From: Serratia nevei
GTDB lineage: Bacteria > Pseudomonadota > Gammaproteobacteria > Enterobacterales > Enterobacteriaceae
Reading direction: 5' to 3'
DNA length: 64,000 bases
Assembly (NCBI RefSeq): GCF_024160145.1
Contig: NZ_JAMYWQ010000003.1
Coordinates: forward strand, 175,604 to 239,603
Below, piece by piece: positions 53,990 to 63,873 of this stretch. A model generated the notes under the pieces. The model made no database searches. It was not told where the DNA came from and saw only the letters and a list, made by a program, of their open reading frames with translations. A program made the translations under genes and the position numbers. Position 1 is the first letter of the stretch. Every line of letters begins with the position of its first letter.

Positions 53990-55096
53990 ATGTTTCATCG
54001 TCTGTTGACGCTTATCATCAAGGAAATGCAGGCGCTGCTGCGCGATCCGCAAACCCGCGCCATCCTGATTATGCCGGTGATCCTGCAGGTGCTGCTGTTC
54101 CCGTTCGCCGCAACGCTGGAAGTCACCAACGCCACCATCGCGGTCTACAGCGAGGACAGCGGCCAGGCTTCGGTAGAGCTGACCCAGCGCTTCGCCAAGG
54201 CCAAGGCCTTTCAGCACGTGCTGCTGCTGCGCAGCCCGCAGGAGATAAAGACCACCATCGACAACCAGCGGGCGTTGCTGCTGATCCGCTTCCCGGCGCA
54301 GTTCTCGCGCGACATCGCCGCCGGCAACAGCGCGCCGCTGCAGCTGCTGCTCGATGGGCGCAACTCCAACAGCGCGCAGATCGCCGCCAACTACGTGCAG
54401 CAGATCGTGCAGGAATATCAGAATGAGCTGCTCGGCGACCGCGCCAAACCCAACAACAGCGAACTGGTGGTGCGCAACTGGTATAACCCGAATCTGGACT
54501 ACAAATGGTTCGTGGTGCCTTCGCTGATCGCCATGATCGCCACCATCGGCGTGCTGATCGTCACCTCGCTGTCGGTGGCGCGCGAACGTGAGCAGGGTAC
54601 GCTGGAACAGCTGCTGGTTTCGCCGCTGCTTACCTGGCAGATCTTTATCGGCAAGGCGGTGCCGGCGCTGATCGTCGCCAGTTTCCACGCCACCGTTGTG
54701 TTGCTGATCGGCATCTTTATGTATCAGATCCCGTTTGCCGGCTCGCTGCTGCTGTTCTATGCCACCATACTGATCTACGGACTATCGCTGGTGGGTTTCG
54801 GCCTGCTGATTTCGTCGCTGTGCGCCACTCAGCAGCAGGCATTCATCGGCGTGTTCGTGTTCATGATGCCGGCGATCCTGCTCTCGGGTTACGTCTCACC
54901 GGTGGAGAATATGCCGGTATGGCTGCAGGATCTGACCTGGGTCAACCCGGTACGTCACTTCACCGACATCACCAAGCAGATCTACCTGAAGGACGCCAGC
55001 TTCGACATCATCTGGCACAGCCTGTGGCCGCTGCTGGCGATCACCGCCACCACCGGCAGCGCCGCCTACGCGCTGTTCCGCCGCAAAATCGCATAA
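53990..55096 (+). CDS. ybhR: ABC-2 permease YbhR
   Basis: This 368-residue permease has the same fold as Ybh[29 protein letters not shown] at the start and [20 protein letters not shown]. It follows ybhS by 12 bp; GAGGAGAAAG precedes the ATG. Last gene of the operon. Confidence 0.94.
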   Translation: MFHRLLTLIIKEMQALLRDPQTRAILIMPVILQVLLFPFAATLEVTNATIAVYSEDSGQASVELTQRFAKAKAFQHVLLLRSPQEIKTTIDNQRALLLIRFPAQFSRDIAAGNSAPLQLLLDGRNSNSAQIAANYVQQIVQEYQNELLGDRAKPNNSELVVRNWYNPNLDYKWFVVPSLIAMIATIGVLIVTSLSVAREREQGTLEQLLVSPLLTWQIFIGKAVPALIVASFHATVVLLIGIFMYQIPFAGSLLLFYATILIYGLSLVGFGLLISSLCATQQQAFIGVFVFMMPAILLSGYVSPVENMPVWLQDLTWVNPVRHFTDITKQIYLKDASFDIIWHSLWPLLAITATTGSAAYALFRRKIA

Positions 55097-55101
55097 AAAA
55101 A

Positions 55102-55124
55102 GCTCTGCATGTCACATGCAGAGC
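55102..55124. terminator. Bidirectional terminator between ybhR and ybhL
   Basis: GCTCTGCATG (55102-55111) pairs with CATGCAGAGC (55115-55124). The A-run upstream (55095-55101) reads as T on the minus strand, favouring ybhL. Confidence 0.8.
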
Positions 55125-55171
55125 CTGGTAAATCCTATGGATTTCAAGCGGTGGCTTGAAAAACGACGGAT

Positions 55172-55882
55172 TTAGCGACGGTTGCCGAAGATGCGCAGCA
55201 ACATCAGGAACAGGTTGATAAAGTCGAGATACAGCGTCAGCGCGCCGACGATGGCGTACTTGCGGAAACCGTCTTTATCATCGGCGTTCAGCTGCTCGCC
55301 CATCGCCTTGAGTTTTTGCGTGTCGTAGGCGGTCAGGCCGACGAACACCACCACCCCGATGTAGGTAATCGCCCACATCAGCGCGGTGCTTTTCAGCCAG
55401 ATGTTCACCAGCGAGGCCAGCACGATACCGATCAGCGCCATGAACAGCATGCTGCCGAAACCGCTCAGATCGCGCTTGGTGGTGTAGCCGTACAGGCTCA
55501 TGGCACCGAACATACCGGCGGTGACCACGAAGGTGCTGGCGATCGAGCTGTAGGTGTAAACGATGAAGATGCTCGACAGCGTCAGCCCGGTCAACGCCGA
55601 GTACAGCATGAACAGCGCAGTGGCCACCGTGCCGCTCAGGCGGTTGACCATGCCGGAAATCACGAACACCAGCGCCAGCTGAGCGATGATCAGACCGAAG
55701 AAAGTAATCTGGCTAGAGAATATCACTGCCTGTAGCTGTTGATTTTGTGCGACATACCAGGCAACGAACGCCGTCAGCAGCAGACCACAAGCCATCCAGC
55801 CGTAAACCTGCGCCATGTAGGCTTGAATGCCGCTGTTGGCACGTTCGACGATTGAACCATTAGAGCGTGGATATCGGTCCAT
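55172..55882 (-). CDS. ybhL: BAX inhibitor-1 family protein YbhL
   Basis: This 236-residue inner-membrane protein with seven helices aligns with E. coli YbhL (MDRYPRS start, SLYGYTTKRDLSGFGSMLFMALIG, TAYDTQKLK and LYLDFINLFLMLLRIFGNRR). BI-1 proteins leak calcium in a pH-dependent way in some bacteria; the role of YbhL is unknown. ATG 55882 matches the family start. Confidence 0.95.
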   Translation of the reverse strand: MDRYPRSNGSIVERANSGIQAYMAQVYGWMACGLLLTAFVAWYVAQNQQLQAVIFSSQITFFGLIIAQLALVFVISGMVNRLSGTVATALFMLYSALTGLTLSSIFIVYTYSSIASTFVVTAGMFGAMSLYGYTTKRDLSGFGSMLFMALIGIVLASLVNIWLKSTALMWAITYIGVVVFVGLTAYDTQKLKAMGEQLNADDKDGFRKYAIVGALTLYLDFINLFLMLLRIFGNRR

Positions 55883-56012
55883 GACGGTTACCTTTTGCGT
55901 AGTAAACAAGATTCCGAAGCCCCTCGAACGGAGCCTCGCCTGCTATAAGCGTACCACAGAATATGCCGGGCGAAAGCGGCAAAGGTCTTGATTTGTTTCC
56001 GCTGTTGACGCG

Positions 56013-56480
56013 CTATTTAGCCGCGTTGTGCCAGCGTTGCGCCGCCTGACGGTCGCTGTCGCGGGCGTCCACCCAACGATCGCCCTGGGCGGTCGCTTCG
56101 CGTTTCCAGAACGGCGCGCGGGTCTTCAGGTAGTCCATGATGAACTCGCTGGCGGCGAACGCCATGCTGCGGTGTGCGCCGGTCACGCCGACGAACACGA
56201 TCTCGTCGCCGGGATACAGCGCACCGACGCGGTGGATCACCGTCACCCGCTGCAGCGGCCAACGGTTGCGCGCCTCGTTCACAATCTCCGCCAGCGCCTT
56301 CTCGGTCATGCCGGGGTAGTGTTCCAACGTCAGCGCGCTGACGTCGTCCCCCAGATTATGGTTGCGCACCTTGCCGGTGAAGGTCACCACCGCGCCGTCG
56401 GCGTCGCACTGCGCCAGCCACTGGTACTCGTCGCCGACGTTGAACGGCGCTTCGCCCACGCGAATGCGGGTATTTTCCAT
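56013..56480 (-). CDS. moaE: Molybdopterin synthase large subunit
   Basis: This 155-residue subunit forms the heterotetramer with MoaD that puts two sulfurs on cyclic pyranopterin monophosphate. Motifs include ALTLEHYPGMTEKAL, HRVGALYPGDEIVFVGV, and HRSMAFAASEFIMDYLKTRAPFWKRE with the catalytic Lys. Two bases separate it from moaD. Last gene of moaABCDE. Confidence 0.95.
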   Translation of the reverse strand: MENTRIRVGEAPFNVGDEYQWLAQCDADGAVVTFTGKVRNHNLGDDVSALTLEHYPGMTEKALAEIVNEARNRWPLQRVTVIHRVGALYPGDEIVFVGVTGAHRSMAFAASEFIMDYLKTRAPFWKREATAQGDRWVDARDSDRQAAQRWHNAAK

Positions 56481-56482
56481 GC

Positions 56483-56728
56483 TTACCCCCCGGTAACCGG
56501 TGGGAAGAAGGCCACTTCATCGCCGGCGCGCAGCGGATGATCCGCCGCCACCAGCGACTGATTGACCGCCGCCAACAGCTTGCCGGACTCCAGCGCCAGC
56601 GCCCAGCGATCGCCGCGCGCACACAGCGCCTGGCGCAGCGCCTCGACGGTTGGGTAATCCGCCGGCATCGACAGGCCGCCGGTGCCCACCAGTTCGCGCA
56701 CCTGCGCGAAGAAAAGAATATCTATCAT
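56483..56728 (-). CDS. moaD: Molybdopterin synthase sulfur carrier
   Basis: This 81-residue ubiquitin-fold protein ends VTGG, the diglycine that is adenylated by MoeB and carries the thiocarboxylate. The ATG overlaps the moaC stop as ATGA, so the two are coupled. Confidence 0.95.
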   Translation of the reverse strand: MIDILFFAQVRELVGTGGLSMPADYPTVEALRQALCARGDRWALALESGKLLAAVNQSLVAADHPLRAGDEVAFFPPVTGG

Positions 56729-57204
56729 ACGTTCACCTTAAAATCGCCGGATTTGCCGCCGCTTTTCGCCAGCAGGCGCACCGGGCCGATCACCATGTCT
56801 TTCTGTACCGCTTTGCACATGTCATAGATGGTCAACGCCGCTACCGAGGCGGCGGTCAGCGCCTCCATCTCGACGCCGGTTTTGCCGGTCAGCCGGCAGC
56901 AGGTTTCGATGCGCACCCGGCTGTGCTGCGTTTGCGCCTCCAGCTGCACTTCGACCTTGCTCAGCATCAGCGGGTGGCACAGCGGGATCAGTTCCCAGGT
57001 GCGTTTGGCCGCCTGAATGCCGGCGATGCGCGCCGTGGCGAACACGTCGCCCTTGTGATGGCTGCCGTCAACGATCATCGCCAGCGTGGCGGGCAGCATC
57101 TCGACGAAGGCTTCGGCGCGCGCCTCGCGCACCGTTTCGGCCTTGGCGGAAACGTCGACCATATGGGCTTCGCCGGCGGCGTTAATGTGGGTTAGCTGTG
57201 TCAT
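56725..57204 (-). CDS. moaC: Cyclic pyranopterin monophosphate synthase
   Basis: This 159-residue enzyme makes cPMP from the MoaA product. Motifs: [51 protein letters not shown] with catalytic His/Lys, and [24 protein letters not shown]. Confidence 0.96.
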   Translation of the reverse strand: MTQLTHINAAGEAHMVDVSAKAETVREARAEAFVEMLPATLAMIVDGSHHKGDVFATARIAGIQAAKRTWELIPLCHPLMLSKVEVQLEAQTQHSRVRIETCCRLTGKTGVEMEALTAASVAALTIYDMCKAVQKDMVIGPVRLLAKSGGKSGDFKVNV

Positions 57205-57207
57205 GGC

Positions 57208-57723
57208 TCAGGGCTTCTTCAAATGGGGCTGGAAGTTGCACGGGCGATGGCGCGCGTCCAACTGCTCTTCGATAATCCGCTCCCAGGCGGTGCGGCAGGC
57301 GCGGGTTGAGCCCGGCATGGCGAAGATCACCGTGCGGTTGGCCAGGCCGGCCAGCGCGCGCGACTGGATCGTCGCGGTGCCGATCTCTTCGTACGACACC
57401 ATGCGGAACAGTTCGCCGAAGCCTTCCACCTCTCTGTCGAACAACGGCAACAGCGCTTCCGGCGTGTTGTCGCGGGCGGTAAAACCGGTGCCGCCGGTGA
57501 TCAGCACCGCCTGCACGTTGTCATCGGCGATCCAGGCGGAAACCCGTGCGCGGATCTGGTAAATGTCATCTTTGACGATGGCGCGATCCACCACCTGATG
57601 GCCGGCTTCCTGCGCCGCTTCCTGCAGATATTGGCCGGAGGTGTCTTCCGCCGCGCCGCGGCTGTCGGACACGGTCAGGATGGCGATATGCGCCGGAATA
57701 AACTCGCTGCTCGCATGGCTCAT
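57208..57723 (-). CDS. moaB: Molybdopterin adenylyltransferase-fold protein
   Basis: This 171-residue MoaB has the MogA/MoaB fold with the [17 protein letters not shown] motif and [16 protein letters not shown]. In E. coli MoaB appears dispensable for adenylylation, which MogA performs. It lies 24 bp after moaA and 3 bp before moaC. Confidence 0.95.
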   Translation of the reverse strand: MSHASSEFIPAHIAILTVSDSRGAAEDTSGQYLQEAAQEAGHQVVDRAIVKDDIYQIRARVSAWIADDNVQAVLITGGTGFTARDNTPEALLPLFDREVEGFGELFRMVSYEEIGTATIQSRALAGLANRTVIFAMPGSTRACRTAWERIIEEQLDARHRPCNFQPHLKKP

Positions 57724-57747
57724 GGTTCAATAGGCTCCTATTGGCTG

Positions 57748-58734
57748 TCAGCCGCCGATAAACGACAGGTTCTGGGTGATCCCGCTGTTGCCCTGATGCA
57801 GGAAATGGGTCTGCTTCTTGCTCAGCAGCCCGCTCTGGATGCGCGCCTTCAGCGCGTCGAGCTGGCCGTCGTCCGCCAGCAGATCGCGCAGGGGCACCCC
57901 CTGCTCGCCGAACAGGCACAGGTGCAGATTGCCGATGGAAGACACGCGCAGCCGGTTGCAGCTGGCGCAGAAGTCTTTCTCATACGGCATGATAAGACCC
58001 ACCTCGCCCTGATAGTCCGGGTGGCTGAACACCTGCGCCGGGCCGTCGCTGCGACCGCGCGCCTGGCGCTGCCAGCCCTGCTGCTCCAGCTGCCGGCGAA
58101 TCACTTCGCCGGAGACATGGTGTTTGCGAAACAGCTCGCCGCCCTCGCCGGTTTCCATCAGTTCGATAAAACGCAGCTGGATCGGCCGGTCTTTGATCCA
58201 GGCGAGAAAGGCGCCGAGCTGCTGGTGGTTAACGTCGCGCATCAGCACCGCATTGACCTTGACCTTGCTGAAACCGGCGCTGAAGGCGGCGTCGATGCCG
58301 TCCATCACCTGGCGAAACTTGTCCTGGCCGGTGATGGCGTGAAACTGGCGGGGATCCAGGCTGTCGACGCTGACGTTAATCGCCGTCAGGCCGGCGTCAC
58401 GCCAGGCGGCAACGTCGCGCGCCAGACGGTAGCCGTTGGTGGTGACCGCCAGGGTACGGATGGCCGGGTTTTCGCGCACGGCGGCGATGATCTCGGTAAA
58501 ATCGCGGCGCAGCGAAGGCTCGCCGCCGGTCAGGCGCACCTTTTCGGTGCCCAGTTCGGCGAACGCGCGGCTGACGCGGCGGATTTCATCCAGCGACAGG
58601 AAGCTTTTCGGGCTGCCGCTCGGCTTGTAGCCGTCGGGCAGACAATAGGTGCAACGAAAGTTGCACACGTCGGTGATCGACAAGCGCAGGTAATAGAACT
58701 TGCGCTCATAAGCATCAATGAGTTGCGGCACCAT
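57748..58734 (-). CDS. moaA: GTP 3',8-cyclase (radical SAM)
   Basis: This 328-residue radical-SAM enzyme converts GTP to 3',8-cyclo-GTP. The first cluster is held by Cys24, Cys28 and Cys31 (CNFRCTYC); the second by [10 protein letters not shown] and a later Cys in LHLCLFGE. It ends SFIGG, the usual GG tail. ATG 58734 is selected; the ORF extension upstream is the RNA leader. It heads moaABCDE. Confidence 0.96.
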   Translation of the reverse strand: MVPQLIDAYERKFYYLRLSITDVCNFRCTYCLPDGYKPSGSPKSFLSLDEIRRVSRAFAELGTEKVRLTGGEPSLRRDFTEIIAAVRENPAIRTLAVTTNGYRLARDVAAWRDAGLTAINVSVDSLDPRQFHAITGQDKFRQVMDGIDAAFSAGFSKVKVNAVLMRDVNHQQLGAFLAWIKDRPIQLRFIELMETGEGGELFRKHHVSGEVIRRQLEQQGWQRQARGRSDGPAQVFSHPDYQGEVGLIMPYEKDFCASCNRLRVSSIGNLHLCLFGEQGVPLRDLLADDGQLDALKARIQSGLLSKKQTHFLHQGNSGITQNLSFIGG

Positions 58735-58744
58735 AACACCTTTC

Positions 58745-58870
58745 CAAAGTCGGGAGGTGCGAGCGTTTCCCCTCTGCACCCTGGTGGCTGACTTCGCCAC
58801 GGCCCAGGCGCCATATCGTTCCTGATGAACAACGTAGGCGCAGGGGCTAGGAGTTTGATTTCTCTTCCCG
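58745..58870 (-). promoter_or_regulatory. Moco-type RNA leader (riboswitch) of moaA
   Basis: The minus-strand leader contains ACTCCTAGCC (58845-58854) and, just ahead of the start, GCACCTCCCGAC (58749-58760), both features of the moco RNA motif that lies upstream of moaABCDE in enterobacteria. The 390-bp gap to ybhK otherwise holds the ModE-like site and the ybhK promoter. The RNA is thought to sense molybdenum cofactor; binding is inferred. Confidence 0.75.
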
Positions 58871-58949
58871 CTACCTTGAGTAGCCGGAATGAAACCGTGG
58901 TTTTCAGCAGAATTCTAGCGCTAATCGGCAACGATAGCCAACGCGTAAA

Positions 58950-58977
58950 TTCGCTATATAATTGTCTATACAGCGTT
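58950..58977 (-). promoter_or_regulatory. ModE-type site upstream of moaA
   Basis: TTCGCTATATA (58950-58960) and TATACAGCGTT (58967-58977) are separated by six bases and match TATAT-N7-TAYAT with one mismatch in the core. In E. coli ModE activates moaA from an upstream site. The spacing matches that of the site at 9619-9646. Confidence 0.65.
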
Positions 58978-59124
58978 TTTAGACGCCGCGTATTCGGGTA
59001 AACCATGATAAACATCACTTGCGCGGACGAATTGACCGGAATCACGCAAATGACACTCTTATCGCGTTTTTATGCCGGATCCGCTACCTTATGCGGGCAG
59101 TTCAGCCTCTTTGTAAGGAAATTT

Positions 59125-60042
59125 ATGCGTAATCGTACCCTGGCCGATCTCGACCGCGTGGTGGCGTTAGGCGGCGGACACGGTCTGGGCCGTGTGATGT
59201 CGGCCCTGTCGTCCTTAGGCTCCCGCCTGACCGGCATCGTCACCACCACCGACAACGGCGGTTCCACCGGCCGCATCCGCCGCTCGGAAGGCGGCATTGC
59301 CTGGGGCGATACCCGCAACTGCCTCAACCAGCTGATCACCGAACCGAGCGTCGCCTCGGCGATGTTCGAATACCGCTTCAGCGGCAACGGCGAACTGGCC
59401 GGCCACAACCTCGGTAACCTGATGCTCAAAGCGCTGGATCACCTGAGCGTGCGCCCGCTGGAAGCGATCAATCTGGTGCGCAGCCTGCTGAAGGTGGACG
59501 CGGCGCTGATCCCGATGTCGGAACAGCCGGTGGATTTGATGGCGCACGATCACGAAGGCAATCACGTTTACGGTGAAGTGAATGTCGACCAGCTGACCCA
59601 TATGCCGCAGGAGCTGATGCTGTCGCCGCCGGTCAACGCCACGCGCGAAGCGCTGGACGCTATCGCGCAGGCCGACGTGATCCTGATCGGGCCGGGCAGT
59701 TTTCTTACCAGCCTGATGCCGCTGCTGCTGCTGGACGATCTCACCCAGGCGCTGCGCCGCAGCAGCGCCAGCATGATCTATATCGGTAACCTCGGCCGCG
59801 AGCTGAGCGTGGCCGCGGCGGCGCTGTCGTTAAAGGATAAGCTGACGCTGATGGAAGACAAGATCGGCCGCCCGATGATCGATGCGCTGATCGTCGGCCC
59901 GGCGGTGGACGCCAGTGAAGTGCAGGACCGGGTGGTGATTCAACAACCGCTGGAAGCGAGCGACATCCCCTACCGCCACGATCGCCAGCTGCTGCGCCAG
60001 GCGCTGGATCGGGCGCTGGTGGCGATGGCTGCCCGCCGCTGA
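59125..60042 (+). CDS. ybhK: YbhK, YvcK/CofD-type protein
   Basis: This 305-residue protein aligns with E. coli YbhK ([61 protein letters not shown]). YvcK proteins bind UDP-GlcNAc-like ligands and influence cell shape and carbon metabolism; it has the 2-phospho-L-lactate transferase fold. TAAGGA precedes ATG 59125. Not a Moco enzyme. Confidence 0.93.
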   Translation: MRNRTLADLDRVVALGGGHGLGRVMSALSSLGSRLTGIVTTTDNGGSTGRIRRSEGGIAWGDTRNCLNQLITEPSVASAMFEYRFSGNGELAGHNLGNLMLKALDHLSVRPLEAINLVRSLLKVDAALIPMSEQPVDLMAHDHEGNHVYGEVNVDQLTHMPQELMLSPPVNATREALDAIAQADVILIGPGSFLTSLMPLLLLDDLTQALRRSSASMIYIGNLGRELSVAAAALSLKDKLTLMEDKIGRPMIDALIVGPAVDASEVQDRVVIQQPLEASDIPYRHDRQLLRQALDRALVAMAARR

Positions 60043-60048
60043 CTGACG

Positions 60049-60315
60049 TTAACCATCTCGCCCGCGCAGCCAGGGATTATCGCTGGCTGGAGCAGGATGG
60101 CTAACCATATCGATATACAGATCTTCCACCTCTTTGCGCGCCCAGGGCGTGCGGCGCAAAAACTTCAGGCTGGACTTGATGCTCGGATCGCTGCGGAAGC
60201 AGTTGATGCGAATGCGCGCCCCCAGCTCGGACCAACCGTAGTGATCCACCAGTTTATTCAGCAGTTGCTCCAGCGTCACGCCGTGCAGCGGGTCTTTGGA
60301 CTGGTGTTGGCTCAT
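60049..60315 (-). CDS. VF530-family DNA-binding protein
   Basis: This 88-residue protein has the VF530/DUF2132 pattern: [58 protein letters not shown]. The structure of a Vibrio fischeri member is known and a DNA-binding role proposed. Convergent with ybhK and downstream of uvrB. Confidence 0.9.
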   Translation of the reverse strand: MSQHQSKDPLHGVTLEQLLNKLVDHYGWSELGARIRINCFRSDPSIKSSLKFLRRTPWARKEVEDLYIDMVSHPAPASDNPWLRGRDG

Positions 60316-60387
60316 GTTCGGTACTCTTCGTGGTCAGATCGGGCCGCACACCATAACAGCTTTGGCGCGGCCGACAAGGAATTTCGA

Positions 60388-60404
60388 CGCCCGCCGCGCG
60401 GGCG
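60388..60404 (-). terminator. Weak hairpin after uvrB
   Basis: CGCCCGC (60388-60394) pairs with GCGGGCG (60398-60404). No T-run follows on the minus strand. Confidence 0.4.
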
Positions 60405-60415
60405 CCGTCCAACGG

Positions 60416-62428
60416 TCAGGAAATCGCGATGAACTGCTCGCGCAGCTGGTGGATCTCGTCGCGCAGCGCAGCCGCCAGCTCGAACTCCAGGTTTTGCGCG
60501 TGGGTGTACATTTGCGCCTCCAGATCGCGGATTTTCTGATCCAGCGCTTTCGGCGTGAGGTTCTGCAGCGGCGCGCCACCGTCCAGCGCCTTGCCCTTGC
60601 CTTTCCCCTTGGCGCGGTTGACCGGCTGGCCGATCTGCAGAATATCGCCGATCTTCTTGTTCAGCCCCTGCGGCACGATGCCGTTGGCTTCGTTGTAGGC
60701 CTGCTGCTTGGCGCGGCGCCGCTCGGTTTCGCCGATCGCCTTGGCCATCGAATCGGTGATGCGATCGCCATACAGGATCGCCTTGCCGTTCAGGTTACGC
60801 GCCGCGCGGCCGATGGTCTGGATCAGCGAACGCTCGGAACGCAGGAAGCCTTCCTTGTCGGCGTCCAGAATCGCCACCAGCGACACCTCAGGCATGTCGA
60901 GCCCCTCACGCAACAGGTTGATGCCCACCAGCACGTCGAACTCGCCCAGACGCAGGTCACGGATGATTTCGACCCGTTCCACGGTATCGATGTCCGAATG
61001 CAGGTAGCGCACGTGCTCGCCATGTTCTTCCAGGTATTCGGTCAGGTCTTCCGCCATGCGTTTGGTCAGCGTGGTCACCAACACGCGCTCGTTGATCGCT
61101 GCGCGCTTGCGGATCTCGGAGAGCAGATCGTCCACCTGGGTGGTGACCGGCCGCACTTCCACGATCGGATCCAGCAGCCCGGTCGGCCGCACCACCTGAT
61201 CGATCAGATCGCCGCCGGATTTCTCCAGCTCATATTTGCCCGGCGTCGCGGAGACATAGATGGTCTGCGGCGCCAGCGCCTCGAACTCCTCAAAGCGCAA
61301 GGGGCGGTTGTCCAGCGCCGACGGCAGGCGGAAGCCGTACTCCACCAGCGTTTCTTTACGCGCGCGGTCGCCCTTGAACATCGCGCCGATCTGCGGAATG
61401 GTGACGTGGGATTCGTCGACCACCAGCAGGCCGTCCGCCGGCAGGTAGTCGAACAGCGTCGGCGGCGGCTCGCCCTCGGCGCGCCCGGACAGGTAGCGCG
61501 AATAGTTTTCGATGCCCGAGCAGTAACCCAGCTCGTTCATCATCTCCAGATCGAACTGGGTGCGCTGCGTCAGGCGCTGCTCTTCCAGCAGCTTGTTGTT
61601 GGCCAGCAGCACCTTGCGGCGCTCCGCCAGATCGACCTTGATCTCTTCCATCGCCTGCATGATCCGCTCGCGCGGCGTGACGTAGTGCGATTTCGGGTAG
61701 ATGGTAAAACGCGGCACCACCTGTTCAATCTGCCCGGTCAGCGGATCGAACAGCGACAGCCGCTCCACTTCGTCATCGAACAGCTCAACGCGCAGCGCCA
61801 GCTCGTCCGACTCCGCCGGGTAAATGTCAATCACCTCGCCGCGCACGCGGAAGGTGGCGCGCTGGAAGGCCTGATCGTTGCGGGAATACTGCAGCTCCGC
61901 CAGCCGGCGCAAAATGGAGCGTTGATCGATGATCATGCCCTGGGTCAGGTGCAGCATCATCTTCAGGTAAAGATCGGGATCGCCCAGGCCGTAGATCGCC
62001 GACACCGACGCCACTACCACTACGTCACGCCGCTCCAGCAGCGCCTTGGTGGCGGAAAGACGCATCTGCTCAATGTGCTCGTTTACCGAAGCGTCTTTTT
62101 CAATGAAGGTGTCGGAGCTGGGCACGTAGGCTTCCGGCTGGTAGTAGTCGTAGTAGGAGACGAAGTATTCCACCGCATTCTCCGGGAAAAACGCTTTCAT
62201 CTCGCCGTACAGCTGCGCCGCCAGCGTCTTGTTCGGCGCCAGCACCATGGTCGGCCGATTCAGATCGGCTATCACGTTGGCGATGGTGAATGTCTTGCCC
62301 GAACCGGTGACCCCCAGCAGCGTCTGGTGCGCCAGGCCGTCTTCCAGCCCCTCTTCCAGCTGGCGAATGGCTTCCGGCTGATCGCCGGCCGGTTTGAACT
62401 CGGAATGCAGTTTGAAAAGTTTACTCAT
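60416..62428 (-). CDS. uvrB: Excinuclease ABC subunit B
   Basis: This 670-residue UvrB is the damage-verifying helicase-like subunit of nucleotide-excision repair. Walker A GVTGSGKT at 39-46, the beta-hairpin [15 protein letters not shown] near 90-103, [27 protein letters not shown], and the C-terminal UVR domain near 630-665 that meets UvrC. LexA-controlled in E. coli; a LexA box is present upstream. Confidence 0.97.
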   Translation of the reverse strand: MSKLFKLHSEFKPAGDQPEAIRQLEEGLEDGLAHQTLLGVTGSGKTFTIANVIADLNRPTMVLAPNKTLAAQLYGEMKAFFPENAVEYFVSYYDYYQPEAYVPSSDTFIEKDASVNEHIEQMRLSATKALLERRDVVVVASVSAIYGLGDPDLYLKMMLHLTQGMIIDQRSILRRLAELQYSRNDQAFQRATFRVRGEVIDIYPAESDELALRVELFDDEVERLSLFDPLTGQIEQVVPRFTIYPKSHYVTPRERIMQAMEEIKVDLAERRKVLLANNKLLEEQRLTQRTQFDLEMMNELGYCSGIENYSRYLSGRAEGEPPPTLFDYLPADGLLVVDESHVTIPQIGAMFKGDRARKETLVEYGFRLPSALDNRPLRFEEFEALAPQTIYVSATPGKYELEKSGGDLIDQVVRPTGLLDPIVEVRPVTTQVDDLLSEIRKRAAINERVLVTTLTKRMAEDLTEYLEEHGEHVRYLHSDIDTVERVEIIRDLRLGEFDVLVGINLLREGLDMPEVSLVAILDADKEGFLRSERSLIQTIGRAARNLNGKAILYGDRITDSMAKAIGETERRRAKQQAYNEANGIVPQGLNKKIGDILQIGQPVNRAKGKGKGKALDGGAPLQNLTPKALDQKIRDLEAQMYTHAQNLEFELAAALRDEIHQLREQFIAIS

Positions 62429-62538
62429 TGCTCGGCTACCCTGTGGAGATGCGCGCGCTCAGGCGGCCAGCCGGCTCTGCGCCGGACATGGCCCCTAATT
62501 ATGGAAAGCGTCGGCGATTTGCGCCAGTGCCCATGATA

Positions 62539-62554
62539 CTGGATATAAAACCAG
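62539..62554 (-). promoter_or_regulatory. LexA box of uvrB
   Basis: CTG (62539-62541) and CAG (62552-62554) flank ten bases: CTGGATATAAAACCAG, matching CTG-N10-CAG. It lies 110 bp before the uvrB ATG. Confidence 0.75.
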
Positions 62555-62857
62555 CTTCAAGCGGATTCGTCGCGGTGCCCGACGCCACGGCGGCGCCGTT
62601 GCACCGTGGCGTTACAGCCCGGTGACATTTTTATTGTCAATAACAGATTTATCCCCAGAACTTGCCGCGAATTAACTTATTGATAGCACGGCGGCGAAAA
62701 ATCATACATAGAGACCCAATCAATGCCTTCGTGTCTTGATTTTAAATAAATTATTGATATTTAATTTGTTTTATAAAAAGATGAGAATGCGGGCAAAGCG
62801 AACAGAACCCGCGCCCGCTCTCGCTTTACAGCGTTTTTCTAAATCTAATACACAAGG

Positions 62858-62880
62858 TTATCCACAGGAATAGTGGATAA
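62858..62880. promoter_or_regulatory. Two opposed DnaA boxes
   Basis: TTATCCACA (62858-62866) is a perfect strong DnaA box; AGTGGATAA (62872-62880) is its opposite-strand near-match (TTATCCACT). A weaker TTATCCCCA occurs at 62650-62658. E. coli uvrB is reported to have a DnaA box in its promoter region, though closer to the gene. Confidence 0.5.
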
Positions 62881-62886
62881 CTCTCA

Positions 62887-62904
62887 CCGCCCCGCCCGGG
62901 GCGG
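62887..62904. terminator. Stand-alone hairpin
   Basis: CCGCCCC (62887-62893) pairs with GGGGCGG (62898-62904). No gene ends near it on either strand, so it could be a leftover terminator from a lost gene. Confidence 0.35.
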
Positions 62905-63540
62905 GAGTTACAGAAAGAAAGCTTTTCGGCCTTTACACTGGCCAAAATGCCTTTTTTAGTTATTTTTTCATAAAAATATCGCTTTGTTTATGCCGATTAA
63001 TACTAAAAATCCCCATTGCCAATATCGCATTGTCCCCTTTCCTGCGGATCGCTCTTGACGGCGACGCAACGCCTTGCACCATGCCAGCAGCGAAAAGCAC
63101 CACAAGCGTGCAAAAAACGTCCGGGTTAACTTCCCCGCGTATTTCCAGGCCGCCACGGCAGCGCACGTCAGGCCTGACCGACAGTTAACAAGGCGATAAC
63201 AATCCCCGTTTTCACTCGGCGATAAAACTGGCCTGAGAGTTGCTTTATCTTCCTGTACCTATGCGTATAAACGCGGTGCGACAGCATGATGCGGCCTCCC
63301 GCAGCGGGTAACCATCCCGGCGCTATCGCCCGGAAAAACGCAAGAACGACACCAAGTCGTCATAAGCGTCGTTTTTAACGACATATTGACCGTCATTCCG
63401 TCCACCGCAGACCTTGCTCTGGTCTCATCGGACAGACGGCATTTTGTTCCAGACATTGCCACACTCGGGAAATCCGCCGCCCATGCGGCCTTTGCCATCG
63501 CCGTTAACGAGTGAAAATACGTCTTTGAGGAGAATGCCAA
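62905..63540. other. Gap without recognisable gene
   Basis: Together with 62555-62886 this is over 950 bp between uvrB and the urtE-like fragment. In E. coli and, from memory, in Serratia, bio genes lie here; none is present. Short frames exist (for example 63290-63514) but none has recognisable motifs. A ribosome site GAGGAGAA precedes the urtE-like start. Confidence 0.45.
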
Positions 63541-63873
63541 ATGCTGAGGCTGAGATCGGTCAATCAATTTTACGGGCAGACCCACACCCTGTGGGACATC
63601 AACCTGGAGCTGCCGCGCGGCCAGTGCACCGTGCTGCTCGGGCGCAACGGCGTGGGCAAGACCACGCTGGTCAACTGCATCATGGGGCATGTGCCGGTGG
63701 TGAGCGGCAGCATGACCTGGCAACCGGCGGATCAGCCGCCGCAAAACCTGCTGCTGCAGCCGATGGAGCGCCGCGCCGCGCTGGGCATCAGCCACGTGCC
63801 CCAGGGGCGGCAGCTCTTCTCGCAGCTGAGCGTGGAGGAGAATCTGCAGGTGGCGCAAATGGCCGGGCGCGGC
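63541..63873 (+). pseudogene. urtE: UrtE-like ABC ATPase truncated by an insertion sequence
   Basis: The first 111 residues match UrtE, the last ATPase of the urea (branched-chain-amide) ABC importer: LLGRNGVGKTTLVNCIMG with Walker A at 34-41, SHVPQGRQLFSQLSVEENL with the Q-loop. The signature and Walker B (residues 130-200 of a 230-residue protein) are missing. Codon 111 is followed directly by insertion-sequence DNA. No urtABCD precedes it, so it was an orphan even before truncation. Confidence 0.82.

Noticed and set aside
60296..62536. 746-codon plus-strand frame over uvrB and beyond
   Set aside because: It is antisense to uvrB, rich in R/H/Q from GC-rich complement, and has no domain signature.
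63290..63514. 75-codon open stretch ahead of the urtE-like fragment
   Set aside because: It has no start codon with ribosome site and no recognisable motif; open frames of this length are common in GC-rich DNA.
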